A stretch of 64,000 nt of DNA, taken from Macrophomina tecta (Eukaryota; Ascomycota; Dothideomycetes; Botryosphaeriales; Botryosphaeriaceae). Positions within the stretch are counted from its first letter, which is position 1, and each line of letters opens with the position of its first letter. Under the pieces are notes generated by a model. That model worked only from the letters and a program-made list of their open reading frames with translations. It was not told the DNA's origin and searched no databases. The translations under genes were made by a program, and so were the position numbers. This document shows, piece after piece, positions 42,527-54,435 of the stretch. The DNA lies in NCBI GenBank assembly GCA_024180945.1, contig JAKSGN010000043.1:620001-684000 (forward strand), read 5' to 3'.

Positions 42527-44344
42527 CTAAGCCCTCCGTGAAACACGGACATGTAGGCCGTTCTTGGCACACAGTGTGAAGCTCGGGAGAAATTCCATCT
42601 CGAAACCAGGCGCCAGCGACAAATCATATCTTCGGAACAGAGTGGCCAATGCAAGCGACATTTGAAGCATGGCGAGACCTTGGCCTGTTCTTGGTCAGCC
42701 GTCCAGTCGCCGGTGCCGCTGTTATCAGGATACATACCAAGGCAGTTCCGGGGCCCGTATGAGAAGGGGAAATACGATCCCGGCTTCGGTGCTCCGTTGT
42801 CGTCGCCCCACCGATCGGGGTTGAATTGATTGGCGGTAGGGCCCCAAACATTCGGGTCGCGGTGCACTAATTCTGTGTCAGTCGAAGGGATCATGAGTTT
42901 TGGGACTTCTGCACACCTTGCGGGTTCCAAAGCGCAAGAGTGGTGTTTGCAGGTAGCACGACACCGTCGACTTCAGTGTCCTCCCTGCAGAACCTGAATG
43001 TCCCGAATCCCGGACCGTGCATGCGGAGGGTCTCCTTGATGACGCGGTTCAAGTAGGGCAGTTTGACTTGCTCGATGGAAGGCGTGATGCAGTCGGCTGG
43101 AATGACGCTGTCCAGCTCCGCGCGGAGTTTTGCCATGACGTCCGGATTTTGGAGAATTTCGTAAATGGCGAACGTGATGGTGTGCGCTGTCGGGTCTCCG
43201 CCCGCCACGAGGAAAGTCACTGCGAGATTTAGTGTCGGAGGACAACCTGAGGTTGCGCACGTCTCCTTACCATAGTTATCCACAAGCTCCTTCATGTTGA
43301 ACATATACTGGCCGTTGCTGTCTCGTTGTCTGCGGCGCCCAAGGTCAGCTTGGCTCTCGTCATTCGCAGGTTTTCTGGACGCGTGCCTTGCAAGGATCTC
43401 AAAGATCCGCTTTCCAGGCTTGCTATTAGGAGAATCATTCTTCCTGCAAGTCAATACGGCATGGTTGGCCATGGAACGTAACTCTGCAATGGCTGCATGC
43501 ATCTCCCTGGTGCTCTTCATGATCGGGATCTTCGCCCTGAGCGGGAACAGTCCGCATTTCATGAGTTCTGGAAGAATGGTGCCGAACAGCTGCATCACTC
43601 GGCACTGCTCCCCTTGCTCAATGGCGTGGAGGTCAATGCCGAAAGCAACCTCGCCGACAAAGTCCAAGGTGAGCAGTACATTCAACGAAGAGAAGTCGAC
43701 AGTCTGGCCGCTCGACGCTGCATTATCAAGGTAGCCGGCGTATTGCTGTACCCGTGTCAGTAGATCAACAGGATCGGGTGGACACTCCGGTCGGTACGTA
43801 CGACGAGGTACTTTCTAAGGCTCGAGAACTGTGCGTTGACAACTCCAGGACCAAAAGCAGGAGCCAGGCTCTTCCTTTGCCTGTGCCATCTGGAATGATC
43901 CATTTGGGCAAACAGAGCGCTGCCGCTCAGGGGCTTGAAGCCCTCGTACTGTGCTGGCGCCTTGGGCCAGTTTTGGTTCGCGATCTTGGAAATGATTGAA
44001 GGCTCGCCAATGTAGATTGTGCGGTCCCATGGGCCATTCCACTGCAAACTGCCGTGAGCTCATGACGGTCTGTGAGGGCGAGCGATGCATACAGTCTGGA
44101 AGACGGGACCAAGCTCCACATGCCAGCGGCGCCATTTCTCGTGGATATCATCAGCCATAGTCTGGTCCAAGTTGCCTGTCCAGAACGACTTGATCGTCGG
44201 ACAGGGAAACTGCCTCAGAGCTTTGCGATACCGGTAGAAGAAACGGAGGGCCAGGATAATACCACATGCTACGAGAGCTGCAAGAAGCTCGAGTAGAAGC
44301 GGGCCTCTACCGGCTAGAGGGAACGAGGAGGAGAAGGCTGCCAT
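42527..44344 (-). CDS. Cytochrome P450 monooxygenase (CYP4/CYP3-like architecture)
   Basis: Six exons (44093-44344, 43802-44041, 43271-43745, 42917-43219, 42738-42866, 42527-42684; introns 50-56 nt) encode 518 aa. A membrane anchor covers about residues 14-35. The I-helix is FLVAGGDPTAHT, with Asp-Pro-Thr instead of the usual acidic-Thr-Thr. KETLRMHGPG supplies ExxR, FNPDRWGDD the PERF-like motif and FSYGPRNCLGQGLA the haem Cys. It is unrelated to the paralogous P450 pair at 7572-13309. It is divergent from an MFS transporter over 820 bases. The substrate is unknown; fatty-acid or sterol-like hydroxylation is a family-level guess. Confidence 0.9.
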
Positions 44345-45164
44345 TGGGAATGAGTAATATCAAGTCAGGACTCGGACACGGTTTGGCTCCCTCATGATGG
44401 GAGACGAATGGTATTTAGCTTCACAAAGATATTGTACGGATGCAGCAGTCTCACAACGTCGGCTTCGAAGGATTCCTCAAGTCCCCACTGGATGGAAAAA
44501 TTGGCAAAGATAAACCGATACCACCTGGTGTGGCACAGAGCTCTCCTCCTTCTATTGCGACGCGGAGTTCGGCGAGAAGCTCACCGTCCAGTGAATGCTA
44601 TGTGGGCTGACGAGCCGCATGACGGTCTGGACTGTTGTTGCTGCCGGATGCTCATGCATGCAGTGGGGAGGGTGAGACGTGAAGGCGAATCCTCACGATC
44701 CTGAAGGCTGCGTATGGTAATGGGCTGGCGTTTCAGCGTGTCAGACAATCAGCAGAGGCCGGTGCTGTGGAGAGGTACTAGGGCGGACTCGGGAAGGCCG
44801 GCTCTGTGTGGCGAACCCGGGCGTACGCAGTGGCAAGCGAACGGTCTCGCCAACCCAACGGTCCGGGCCGCCGACGCCCACTGGCCATGTCCCTGTCGAT
44901 ATCTGCAGTTGCCCCTGTGGAGATGTGAATCCTACCGATTACCTCTGCGGATTATGTACCCGTTCGCCTGCGCTTGCCCAATGCAGAAGGCAGAGTTGCG
45001 CCCCTTATCTTGGCCCCCACCGCCGCATCTTATTTTCTTTTTTTCTTTTTTGGTTGCCGCAACCATTCGCCACAAGACCTGACTGAGAAGTCAGTACTTC
45101 ACTCTCGCCTGCTCGAGGGGCTCTGGAACCCTTCCCTTCGGCACCTCTCACTCATTCTGCAGCC
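44345..45164. promoter_or_regulatory. Divergent P450 / MFS intergenic region
   Basis: 820 bases between two start codons. No gene recognised. A pyrimidine-rich tract (about 45030-45050) precedes the transporter start. Shared control of the two genes is inferred from geometry only. Confidence 0.35.
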
Positions 45165-46658
45165 ATGAAAGAGGACGAGAGCCTCGCCGTGGCTGGCGAC
45201 GTGGAAGACAATGTCGACATCGATGGGGCCAAAGAGCCAGAAGGAGGTCTTCACGCATGGCTCACTGTTGTTGGCTCTGCACTCGTCTATTTCGCCTCTT
45301 TCGGCTTCATGAACAGCTTTGGATACTTTCAGGATTTCTATCAACTCCATTACCTGGTGGACTATTCGCCCTCCACCATCGCCTTCATCGGAACCCTCCA
45401 GATTTCCTTGATGTATGTTGTTGGGCCCGTTGCAGGTGCTCTGTTTGACTCATATGGACTCAAGGTACGGGAACTGGGCCGAATCCGAAGACGCCAGCTA
45501 ATAGTTGCTGTAGTGGCTCTACCCAGTCGCAGCGCTGGGCTGCTGCGGATCTCTCATCGGGCTGTCCTTTTCCGAATCAGGAGCAATTTGGCAGCAATTT
45601 CTCTCGCAGGTGCGCCATGCCTCTGCAATCTGCCTTGATACTAAGCAGCTAATGTCCCCAGGGCGTTTTGTTCGGCCTGACGGTAGCCTTCGGGGTCCAA
45701 CCTGCCCTTGCAGCGGCCGGCCAACACTTCAAACGGCGGCGTGCCTTAGCAATGGGTGTCGTCGCTGGCGGTAGCAGCATTGGTGGTGTGTGCCTGCCCA
45801 TCATGTTCTCCCGCATTGTGCCCAAAATTGGCTTTGGCTGGTCTGTGAGAGTGGCTGCCTTGATTTTCCTGTGCTGCTACCTGGCCGCCATCTGCATCTC
45901 ACGCACGAAGCATCAGCCCGTCAAGCCGCAGAAGACTCTCGGAGGGAACCTGCTTGACTTCAACGGATTCAAAGACCCGCGATACCTCATCCTCGCCATC
46001 GGGAGCTTTGTTGCTAGCCTTGGGCTCTACGTGCCGTACTACTACGTCGGTCAGTACTCAGCACCACAGCCGCCCGTCTCAAGCTGACAGAGAAACACAG
46101 AATCATACATGACTCTCCGCCACCCGTCCGCCTCAATCCACAGCTACCTCCTGCCGTTGATCAACGGCGCAAGCTTCTTCGGCCGAATCATCGGCGGCTT
46201 CCTCGCGGACCGGACCGGCCGGCTGAATCTCCTGTACCCCATGACGATCGTCTCCGGCGTGTTCTGTCTGGCCATGTGGTTGCCGTCCCAGAACGTAGCC
46301 ACAGTCATCGCATTTGTCTGCATGTACGGGTTTTCGTCCGGCATCTTCATCAGCGTAACTCCCGCCGTCGTCGCCCAGATTTCCCCGGACGAGAAGATCG
46401 GCGCGCGGATAGGAGCTTTCTTCACGCTTGCAGCCATCGCGACGCTGATTGGCACTCCCGTTGCTGGAAGCCTGATACATGAGGATAGCCAGGATGGATA
46501 TACGAATCTGATCCTTTTTGCTGTAAGTTGCCAAAAGCCAATTATGCCGTTCCTGCAAGCTGACTAAAGCGCTCGAGGGTCTTACACTTACGATCGGCGG
46601 TGCGTTCTTGGGTCTTGCGAGATTCCTTTGCGAGAGGGATCTAAGGACGAAGTGGTGA
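45165..46658 (+). CDS. MFS monocarboxylate-transporter-like permease
   Basis: Five exons (45165-45464, 45514-45609, 45662-46049, 46101-46522, 46578-46658) encode 428 aa. The final splice uses the acceptor at 46577 so that LILFA runs on into GLTLTIGGAFLGLARF, completing the last helix. A 30-residue acidic N-terminus precedes DGGLHAW-like GGLHAWLTVVG, the usual start of the fungal MCT group. About 12 membrane segments follow, with GGFLADRTGRLN as the inter-half loop. It transports small carboxylates or metabolites across the plasma membrane. Its partner may be the divergent P450. Confidence 0.88.
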
Positions 46659-47558
46659 TGCAGAATCGTCATGTTTTCCGATAATCACTATGGTATGCCG
46701 TCTGTGCACTGTGCAGGTGCCTCGGGCTGAGGCTATTTCCCGAGGTGAAACACTGTTTACTTGGAACAAAGACTGGATAGATAATAAGCGAGTATTCTGC
46801 GACCTCAGCAAACGCCTCTTCCTAGCTTTAATTTACTTGGGTGTAAATATCGCTTCATGAATGCTACAGACCTGCTCATCGATTCAGGGGCAACGTGCTG
46901 CTCTTCAGCTCAAGCAGACGTTGCATCGTCTCGTGAACAGGCAACGCTCTGGTCATCGGTAGTGTGATTCCTGAATGCCAATGAAAGGGCGCGGGTGCTT
47001 GCAAGTGGCAGCCGTAGGACGGTCGAGTAGGCAGCGCTTATGCTGTGTAGTGTTCGGCCTTGCATCCGGTTTCGCGCAGCTGCGTCTGCTCATGCCAACT
47101 GAGAGGGCTGACGCAGCATACATGCTTCAGCCTGATGCGCTGCCCAATGAAGTCTCGTGCACCTCAGCACATTCGTGCTCGGTGCTTGGGACGCTAGGGG
47201 CTACACCTCGCCAGCCAATGCTTTTGGCGCATGCTTTTACTTTCAGGAGCGCACATGCTTCGACCCGTGAGGAGCTTACTCACTGTAGTGCCATGCGCCG
47301 ATGCGGCTGAAGCTCTGTGAGTGGAGTGTCCCACTGCACCATCGGCCGCAAGCCGCGCTGACTGGTCGATCACTTGGGTGAGACAGACGGCATGCGTGGA
47401 ACGATCCACGTCACGGAGCTCTTGGGGGCTGCGCAAGACTGCCCCTATTGGTAGAGATGGTCGCACTTCTACGCCCCCACAAACGTATAAGAGAAACTCA
47501 AGACCACCACGCGGCTGATACCCTCCGCCTGACGCACCACAGCAGCTTGTCAGACGGG
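46659..47558. other. Intergenic region
   Basis: 0.9 kb between the transporter stop and the calpain start; no gene or structured repeat recognised. Confidence 0.4.
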
Positions 47559-50263
47559 ATGGCCGCACAATCCGCGCAGCCCAGCGCGGCAGCTTCTGCA
47601 CCAGCCAAGCCATCGACGACCGAACCTCAGAAAATCCTCGGCGAGTTCTGGGACAAGTTCATCAGCAAGACACCCTCCAAAGTAACGCAGATTTTCCCGC
47701 CCACCCTCTACACAAGCCTGTTGCCGCACAGCCGTCGCAAGGACCAAACTGGCAACAGCAAAGCCACCGCGAGCTATGAAGCGGCCAGGGAAGAATGCGT
47801 CCGCCAAGTGAAGCGCATCGAGCGCGAATGCACGTATGAATGACTGCTCGATATCCCCATGCACACTGCCAACAAGCCGTCCACAGGCGCACCAACGAGA
47901 AGTGGTCCGACCCAGACTTCGACATCGAGCTGGACTTTCGCGCACCGCCGCAGAACTGCCTGTTCGGGCTGGTGGCCGACGACGGCGACGACGAGCCGGG
48001 CAGCAACGTCGACGCCAGCGCGCTGCGCAGCGCCCTCAGCACCATCACCGCCGTCCCCAACCTGCTGCCGCCGCTGCAGGACATGTCGATGGACAGCCTG
48101 CTCAAGGTGCTCAACAACCGCCCGGACTGGCGCATGCCCGTCGCGCGCGCCGTCCACCGCGTCGACTACATCTACGAGCGCCCCGCCTTCACCATCGACG
48201 GCTTCGGCGCGTCCGACGTGCAGCAGGGCGGCAACGGCGACTGCTGGTGGGTGGCCGCCGTCGCCACGCTGTGCAGCGTGCCCGGCCAGCTCGAGCGCAT
48301 CTGCGTCGCCCGCAACGAGGCGTGCGGCGCGTACGGCTTCGTCTTCCACCGCGACGGCGACTGGTTCCCCGTCGTGGTCGACGACAACCTGTACCTGGCC
48401 GAGCCCGACTACTCGGCCGACGTCTACGACCCGACCGGCAAGGAGGCGCGCAAGTACAGGAAGCGCTACCAGACCGGCTCCGAGGCGCTGTGCTTCGCAA
48501 AGTGCACCGAGTCGGACGAGACGTGGCTGCCGCTGCTGGAGAAGGCCTACGCCAAGGCGCACGGCGACTACAATGCCATCGCCGGCGGCTTTCCGGGCGA
48601 AGGGGTCGAGGACATGACGGGCGGAGTGACGACGACTATTGACACGAACAAGGTGCTGGGCAAGGACAGGCTGTGGAAGGAGCTGCTGAACGCCAACAAG
48701 GAATTCATCTTCGCCACCGGCACCCCCAGCTCCGCCAGCGGCGACTCGGACTTTCAGAGCGGCCTCGCATGCCAGCATGCCTACTCCGTCCTCGAGGCCA
48801 CGGAGCCGGAGGACGAAAAGGGCAATACAGTCCGACTCGTCCGCCTCAGGTGCGCCCTCCCCAGCATGGCTGTCTTCCATCGCTAATTGATGATCAGGAA
48901 TCCCTGGGGCAGCAAGGATTGGCTTGGGAGAGGCGACTGGAATGGGCCCTGGAGTGACGGATCAAAAGAGTGGACCCCCTACTGGCTCGACAAGCTGAAC
49001 TACAAGTTTGCCGACGACGGCGTCTTCTGGATGTCCTTTGAGGACATGCTCAGCCGCTTTGACCAGCTCGACCGCACTCGGCTGTTCGACGAAGAGTGGA
49101 ACGTCGTGCAGCGGTGGACCAGCATCAATGTCTCCTGGATTACCGGCTACATTGACGCCAAGTTTGTGGTTGAAGCGAAAAAGCCGGGACAGACCGTCTT
49201 CGTGCTCTCAAAGGTACGTGGGCCCCGATCGTGAGAGATGAACCAGCCAGCCAACCAAACCGGCCTCCAGCTCGACGATCGCTACTTCAAAGGATTCGAG
49301 GGCCAATACCTATTCGAGCTCCACTTTCTCCTCCAGAAGGAGGGATCGGAAGTTGGTGACCACATTGCAAGGGCTCGTCCTTCCAGCGCGGGCAGCTGGC
49401 AGCGGTCCGTCAGTGCCGAAGTCGATCTTGAGGAGCCGGGCAACTACGAGGTGATTCCCATGATCATCGCCACCAAGGTTGACGGCGCAGACCCTGTGGA
49501 GGAGGTTGTCAAAAATTGGGCGGAGAAGAACCCCCAGAAGCTCCGGCAGATTGGGCTAAATTACGACATTGCCCATCTCAAGGCCGCTCAGATAAAGCCT
49601 GAAGAGAAGAGCGAGAACAAGCCAGGACCCAAGGATCTGCGGGCGGGACCTCCTGCAGAAACCAAGAAACAGGAGGACAGTGCGCAGCTTCAGGCAACTT
49701 CTGTGCAACGGGAGTCTCCAGCTCAGTCTATCAAGGCGGAACCTCCACCAGAAGCTAGCAAGACGGAGCGACCACCAGAGTCCGCGAAGGAGGTAAAACC
49801 AGCCGAGGCTGAAAAGGAAGAGCAGCGAGTAGAACTTGCCGAAGAAGACGCCGCCCGAGGCAAGCCGCAAGATAATGATGCCAAGGGGGATGAAGAAGTG
49901 GTACCGGGGGATAGTCCGGCGGTGTTCGGTCCCTCCCACGAGGATGCCCCCAAGGCCAAGGATGGACAGGCCACCCGACCAGCACAGACTGCGCCCAGGT
50001 CTGGCACGGGAGGACCAGCCGAAAAAGGAACTCCTGAGGCGAAGAAGGACGAGAATGCAGAAGCGAGACCAGAAGAAAGACCAGCAGAAAAGCCAGACGA
50101 TATTGCAGAGGTAACAAAGAGTTCCTGGAACGCTGTTTGCTCTGTCGGTTTGCGAGTCTTTACAAAGGATCCCGACGTCGTCATTAGGCTTGTCTCTCCC
50201 ACCACTGCCGAAGAGGGTGCTACTCTGAATGTTGATGGAACTGCCCCTGGTGCCACCATGTGA
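47559..50263 (+). CDS. Calpain-like cysteine protease with long charged tail
   Basis: Four exons (47559-47833, 47887-48849, 48898-49213, 49271-50263; introns 53, 48 and 57 nt) encode 848 aa. The start at 47559 puts QKILGEFWDKF near the N-terminus; an in-frame ATG at 47457 is an alternative. The catalytic residues are complete: QQGGNGDCWW (Cys about 211), GLACQHAYSV (His) and VRLRNPWGSKDW (Asn, restored across intron 2). A C2-like beta domain follows. Then about 210 residues rich in Lys, Glu, Pro and Ala end in a conserved-looking WNAVCSVGLRVFTKDPDVVI segment. It is an intracellular, probably calcium-independent, regulatory protease. It is distinct from the PalB/Rim13 type by its active-site context. 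Confidence 0.9.
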
Positions 50264-51732
50264 CATGTTGACGACATCGTCCAGGTTTTCGAAGACCGGC
50301 GGCTGACAATGGCAAGGATGGAAAAATTGACCTCCGTGTTCAGACCAATATCCGCTCTAATGATACGTTAATGGCTTTTTTTTTTTTTTTTTTTTTTTTT
50401 TTTTCTGTTGTTAAAATTGCCACCCGGGCCAATCTGAAGTCTTCGTGTTCGGTTCAGAGGTGTCTTATTCTGCACCTCACGCGCTCCAAGATCGTCCCCG
50501 GGATTGTATGTACACACCAACTGCTTTGATCCGTGGCTTGGGTGGACAAAACATGCCATCTTGGATGATCCTATTTTCACCTTACCAGTCGCTCTTGCAC
50601 GATTCGTCCTTGCTTCATTCGGCATTACCAGTACATTACTCTAATGACATGAAAAGGTTGGAGCTCTGGGTACAGAAACAGGAAAGTGCTGTGTGTCCTC
50701 GACTTCCTATTCTATCAGATTTGCGGGGAATCGTTATCCGAATGGCTGCTTCAAGGATCCATGGTCAATGCTTGGAGATGATGGCCACTTGCAAATAGTG
50801 TCTGTGAGATGCTCGGGCGTAAAAACACCGCTTACCAGTCGTAGTTGAGTGGCACGTACCTTCTCGTTCCTTCAACACAGGCCATTAACTGCCCGACCTG
50901 CGTGCTCGTGATCGGTCTATGAGCCGAGGTGTCTTCTCACGAGCTGGTCCCAGCGCAGCCGTACCTGCGCTTCGCCTCCTGAATCGGTAGTCCCGTCTTG
51001 GTTCAACCCTTGCCCAGCACTCGTCTTAGCCGCTTTGAGAAAGCCATGGATATCGTACAGCTCCACCGGCTCTTTGCTCATAGTTCGTAATGAGAAATCT
51101 TCACAACCGGTAAAGGCCTTTTGTAGGTTGTTACGGGTGTTTATATGGCGTAGGGGAGCAGATACTGTGCTCTTCCGTCGGTTGGCCGTTTGAGAAAGAA
51201 TAGGCCTGGTACTAGCGGCCGCACTGTAGCGCTCCGTTCTTTGGTGGGAACACGCTAGCGTTGTCGCTTCCCCGAATCAGGAATATTTCGAGTAGCCCTT
51301 ATACGAGAAAAGGCCTGTCGCAGAGTCGCGCTAGGACTAGCCGCTACATCTCAACGGGGGCTACTCCCGCGGTCGCCTGTATCAGATATGATCTTTGCAA
51401 CGACTACTCTCATGTCCTCATGTTTTATCTTTGTATCATGATATACGTATTAGTCCGTCTGAGCTGCCTTCTGGGCTCGTTTACACTGCTATTGGATTGC
51501 ATCGGCAGGGCCCGTCATGTTTCGAACCCCACATGGCTTCCCTACCAGTGTAGCTTGGATTCAGAGCTCACGAGATTTAAGAGGTGGTGGTCTTGCACCT
51601 CTTCCGGTCCACTACTCACATTAACCCGTTCAATCGTTCCCACACATTCACTTATATTCCAACTCTCACACATTCGTTCTGTATCACGCAATCAATCTTT
51701 TTGTTTTGTTTTTTTGTTCTATTTTAGCAAAC
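50264..51732. other. Intergenic region with poly-T run
   Basis: 1.47 kb without a recognised gene. A run of 29 T occurs at 50376-50404, about 110 bases after the calpain stop. A pyrimidine-rich leader (about 51640-51725) precedes the pectin lyase start. Confidence 0.45.
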
Positions 51733-53060
51733 ATGAAGCTCACTCTCTTGTCTATTGTTCTCGCTCTTGCCCACCAGACTCGGGCCACCAGGGTTACGGG
51801 CGCTGCCGAAGGCTTCGCCAAAGGCGTCACAGGGGGTGGCTCTGCTGCCCCTGTCACCCCCAAAAATATTGTTGAGCTGACCAACTACCTTGCCGATGCT
51901 CAGCCCCGTGTCATCATTTTGGACAAGGAGTAAGTCTGCTATCACGGAGGGCTTCAACGGCTCTATCTGGGGGATTTTCTCCAGCTGAACGAACGCTGAC
52001 ATCTATCTTCCTCAGATTCAACTTCAAGGGCTCAGAGGGAACCGTCAAGGAGATGGGCTGCCGTCCTCGTACCAAATGCTCCGAGACTGGCGGTGGCCAA
52101 GATGCTATCAACCACGCTAGCTGGTGCACAAACGGCAACGCTGGTGCCGGCTCCAAAGCCGTTTCTGTCACCTATGATAGAGCGGGAACCCTGGCCTTGA
52201 AGGTAAACTCCAACAAATCCATTGTCGGTGTCGGCAACAAGGGTGTCATCCGCGGCAAGGGTCTCCGTCTCGCCGGCGCTAAGAACGTCATCATCCAAAA
52301 CATCCACATTACCGAGCTTAACCCTCAGTACATCTGGGGCGGTGACGGCATTCAGATCGACGGCGCCGACATGGTCTGGATCGACAGGTCCAAGATCTCT
52401 CTCGTGGGCCGGCAGATGCTTGTCCTTGGCAACGGCGCGTCCGGCAGGGTCTCGGTCACCAACAACGAATTCGACGGCTCTACTAGTATGCTGATCTCCA
52501 TAGCCCCTTGATCACCAAACGGCTAATCTCTCTTTCCAGGCTGGTCGGCTACCTGTGACGGTCACCACTGCTGGGCCATCTACTTCACCGGTTCCAACGA
52601 CATGGTCACGTTCAAGGGTAACTACATCCACCACACTTCTGGCCGGAGCCCCAAGGTCGGCGGTACCACGCTCCTCCACGCTGTAAGTTCCCCATGATCC
52701 GTGTCTCGTGACTCGCGCTGATTCCACGCCCAGGTGAACAACGTCTGGTATGCCAACTCCGGCCACGCTTTCGAGATCCTCGCGCCCAAGTCGAACGCCC
52801 TCATCGAGGGCAACATCTTCCAGAACGTCGTCCGACCCATGAAGGCCAGCACGGGCAAGGTCTTTGCTCCCTCTTCGGTCCAGGCCGTCTGCAATCGCGC
52901 TCTTGGCCGCGCTTGCCAGGCCAACTCTTTCGGCTCCTCTGGCCCCTTGACCGGCACCGACAGCAGCTTCCTCGGTCTGTTCAAGGGCAAGAACCCCGCT
53001 ACTGCTTCCGCCGCCAGCCCCGCCATTTCTGGCCGTGCTGGTGTGGGGAAGATTGCCTAA
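51733..53060 (+). CDS. Secreted pectin lyase (PL1 family)
   Basis: Four exons (51733-51929, 52016-52485, 52540-52682, 52734-53060; introns 86, 54 and 51 nt) encode 378 aa. The signal peptide is about residues 1-19 ([19 protein letters not shown]). The parallel beta-helix is marked by [30 protein letters not shown] and [24 protein letters not shown] holds the conserved active-site Arg. Trp-rich cleft residues and ATCDGHH favour pectin lyase over pectate lyase. It cleaves methylated polygalacturonan by beta-elimination, outside the cell. The 3' half is Ala/Ser-rich ([12 protein letters not shown]). Confidence 0.92.
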
Positions 53061-53560
53061 ATGCTGGCTATGCTCTGGGTTGGACGCTTGCTGAGCAAGC
53101 TGTCTTGGCTGGTTGGGTGCACTCAGTTGATAGGCACAACCAACAATCTCTGGAAGTGTTATCTCACTTGTCTGGCACTGAGTGGGAATGATTTACGACA
53201 GTTTTTCTCTAAATATAACAGGGCTTAGAGTATGATTAATGGAAGTCTTCGCAAATTTCTCCGCCCGAACAGTAAGCACTTGAACTTCCGATATCCTGCT
53301 ACAATACGAAGTGTGAATCGCCTCGTTACCAGCTGGGGTGCCAACAAGCGGACAAAAAAAATAATTCAAACGTTTAATAGGTTTTTGCTTGTGGGCAAAC
53401 CAGAACAGCCAATCGGCAAAGATTTACCAAATACACGTTTGTTTAATTGCTCGTTTGATCGTTGGCCACTCCAGTCCGTAGCAGCTCAAAGTCCTCTTTA
53501 TTTACTTTTTTTTTTTTTTTGCTCTGCTTCAGATTCTGTAATCACCTCAAAGACACCTCT
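53061..53560. other. Convergent intergenic region
   Basis: 500 bases between two 3' ends, including a run of T near 53505-53520. No gene seen. Confidence 0.4.
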
Positions 53561-54134
53561 TCAGGACCAATCGCCCTCGTCCACGACCTTTTCTCCCCTA
53601 TCCGACGCGGCGAGTAAGTCCTGAATCTTCCACGGCTTGTATTTGTATCCGGACGGGATGTTAGTGTTCGCAAATAGCGAGCCCTTCTCCAGGTGGGAGG
53701 CGGCGGCGTCGTAAATGTCGAGCGCGGCGGCGTCCTGGACGACGCGACCCTTGGCGGACACGGTGACGGGCTGCGGGTTGCGCCACATGAGCTTGTAGTC
53801 GACGCAGGTGCCGTTGGGCGTGGTCTTGACCATCTCTGTGATGGCGGGCGTCCAGCCCTCGACCCATGGCAGCGAATTCTCAATAGGCGCCGGCTTGGTC
53901 CAGTCCTCTTCGGCGTTGCCGTCGTCCTGTAAGGAGGTGAGCTCCCTGCCTCTAAACCCCAGTTCGCGTATGCTCCGCCGGAAAAATTGGCAACAGCTCC
54001 TGATTTTCTATACCGCTCTGGAAATTTTGGGAAGCGAGGGACGCAGACTTTACGAGAGTCTTGCACCGGGAAAGTGCTGTGGGCCAGAGGGTATTACCCG
54101 TAGCATATGTCGTTATCGTGGTCGTTGTGGCCAT
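53561..54134 (-). CDS. Uncharacterised small protein, splice structure unresolved
   Basis: The 3' exon is convincing: DDGNAEEDWTKPAPIENSL, then TPNGTCVDYKLMWRNPQP, then PSGYKYKPWKIQDLLAA, ending in a stop at 53561. Immediately upstream the same frame continues as FRRSIRELGFRGRELTSLQ back to a stop near 54020. An ATG at 54134 opens another frame (MATTTTITTYATGNTL...), so an intron must lie between, but several donors and acceptors fit and I cannot choose. The protein is about 140-170 aa. Function unknown; no signal peptide is evident. Confidence 0.5.
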
Positions 54135-54435
54135 GGAGGTTTTACTGAGAAGACGGGCTATAAGGTTGGCAAAGAATAAGTGCTACGGGTGGTTGGCTCG
54201 TCCCTGGATGTTCGGAAGACCTGATGGGGCATCAAACTAATGTCAACACGATCGCCCTGCCACATTTGAGTTTGTCGGTGGCGGAACTGTTCACTGAAAT
54301 TCTGAATTCAACGTGCAACACGAGGCAAAGGGAGAAGACCGTGATGGCAAGCGCTCTGAGGTGGTACTGGATCCCAATGCTGAGAAGTCTGCAATTCAAG
54401 GCCCGTTCCTCTAAAATGGCGATCATTGTACGGCT

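Noticed and set aside
47774..48880. Long minus-strand open frame of about 368 codons
   Set aside because: It lies exactly antisense to the calpain catalytic exon in very GC-rich DNA, where stop codons are rare on the opposite strand. Its composition (Val, Gly, Ala, Arg repeats) has no domain.
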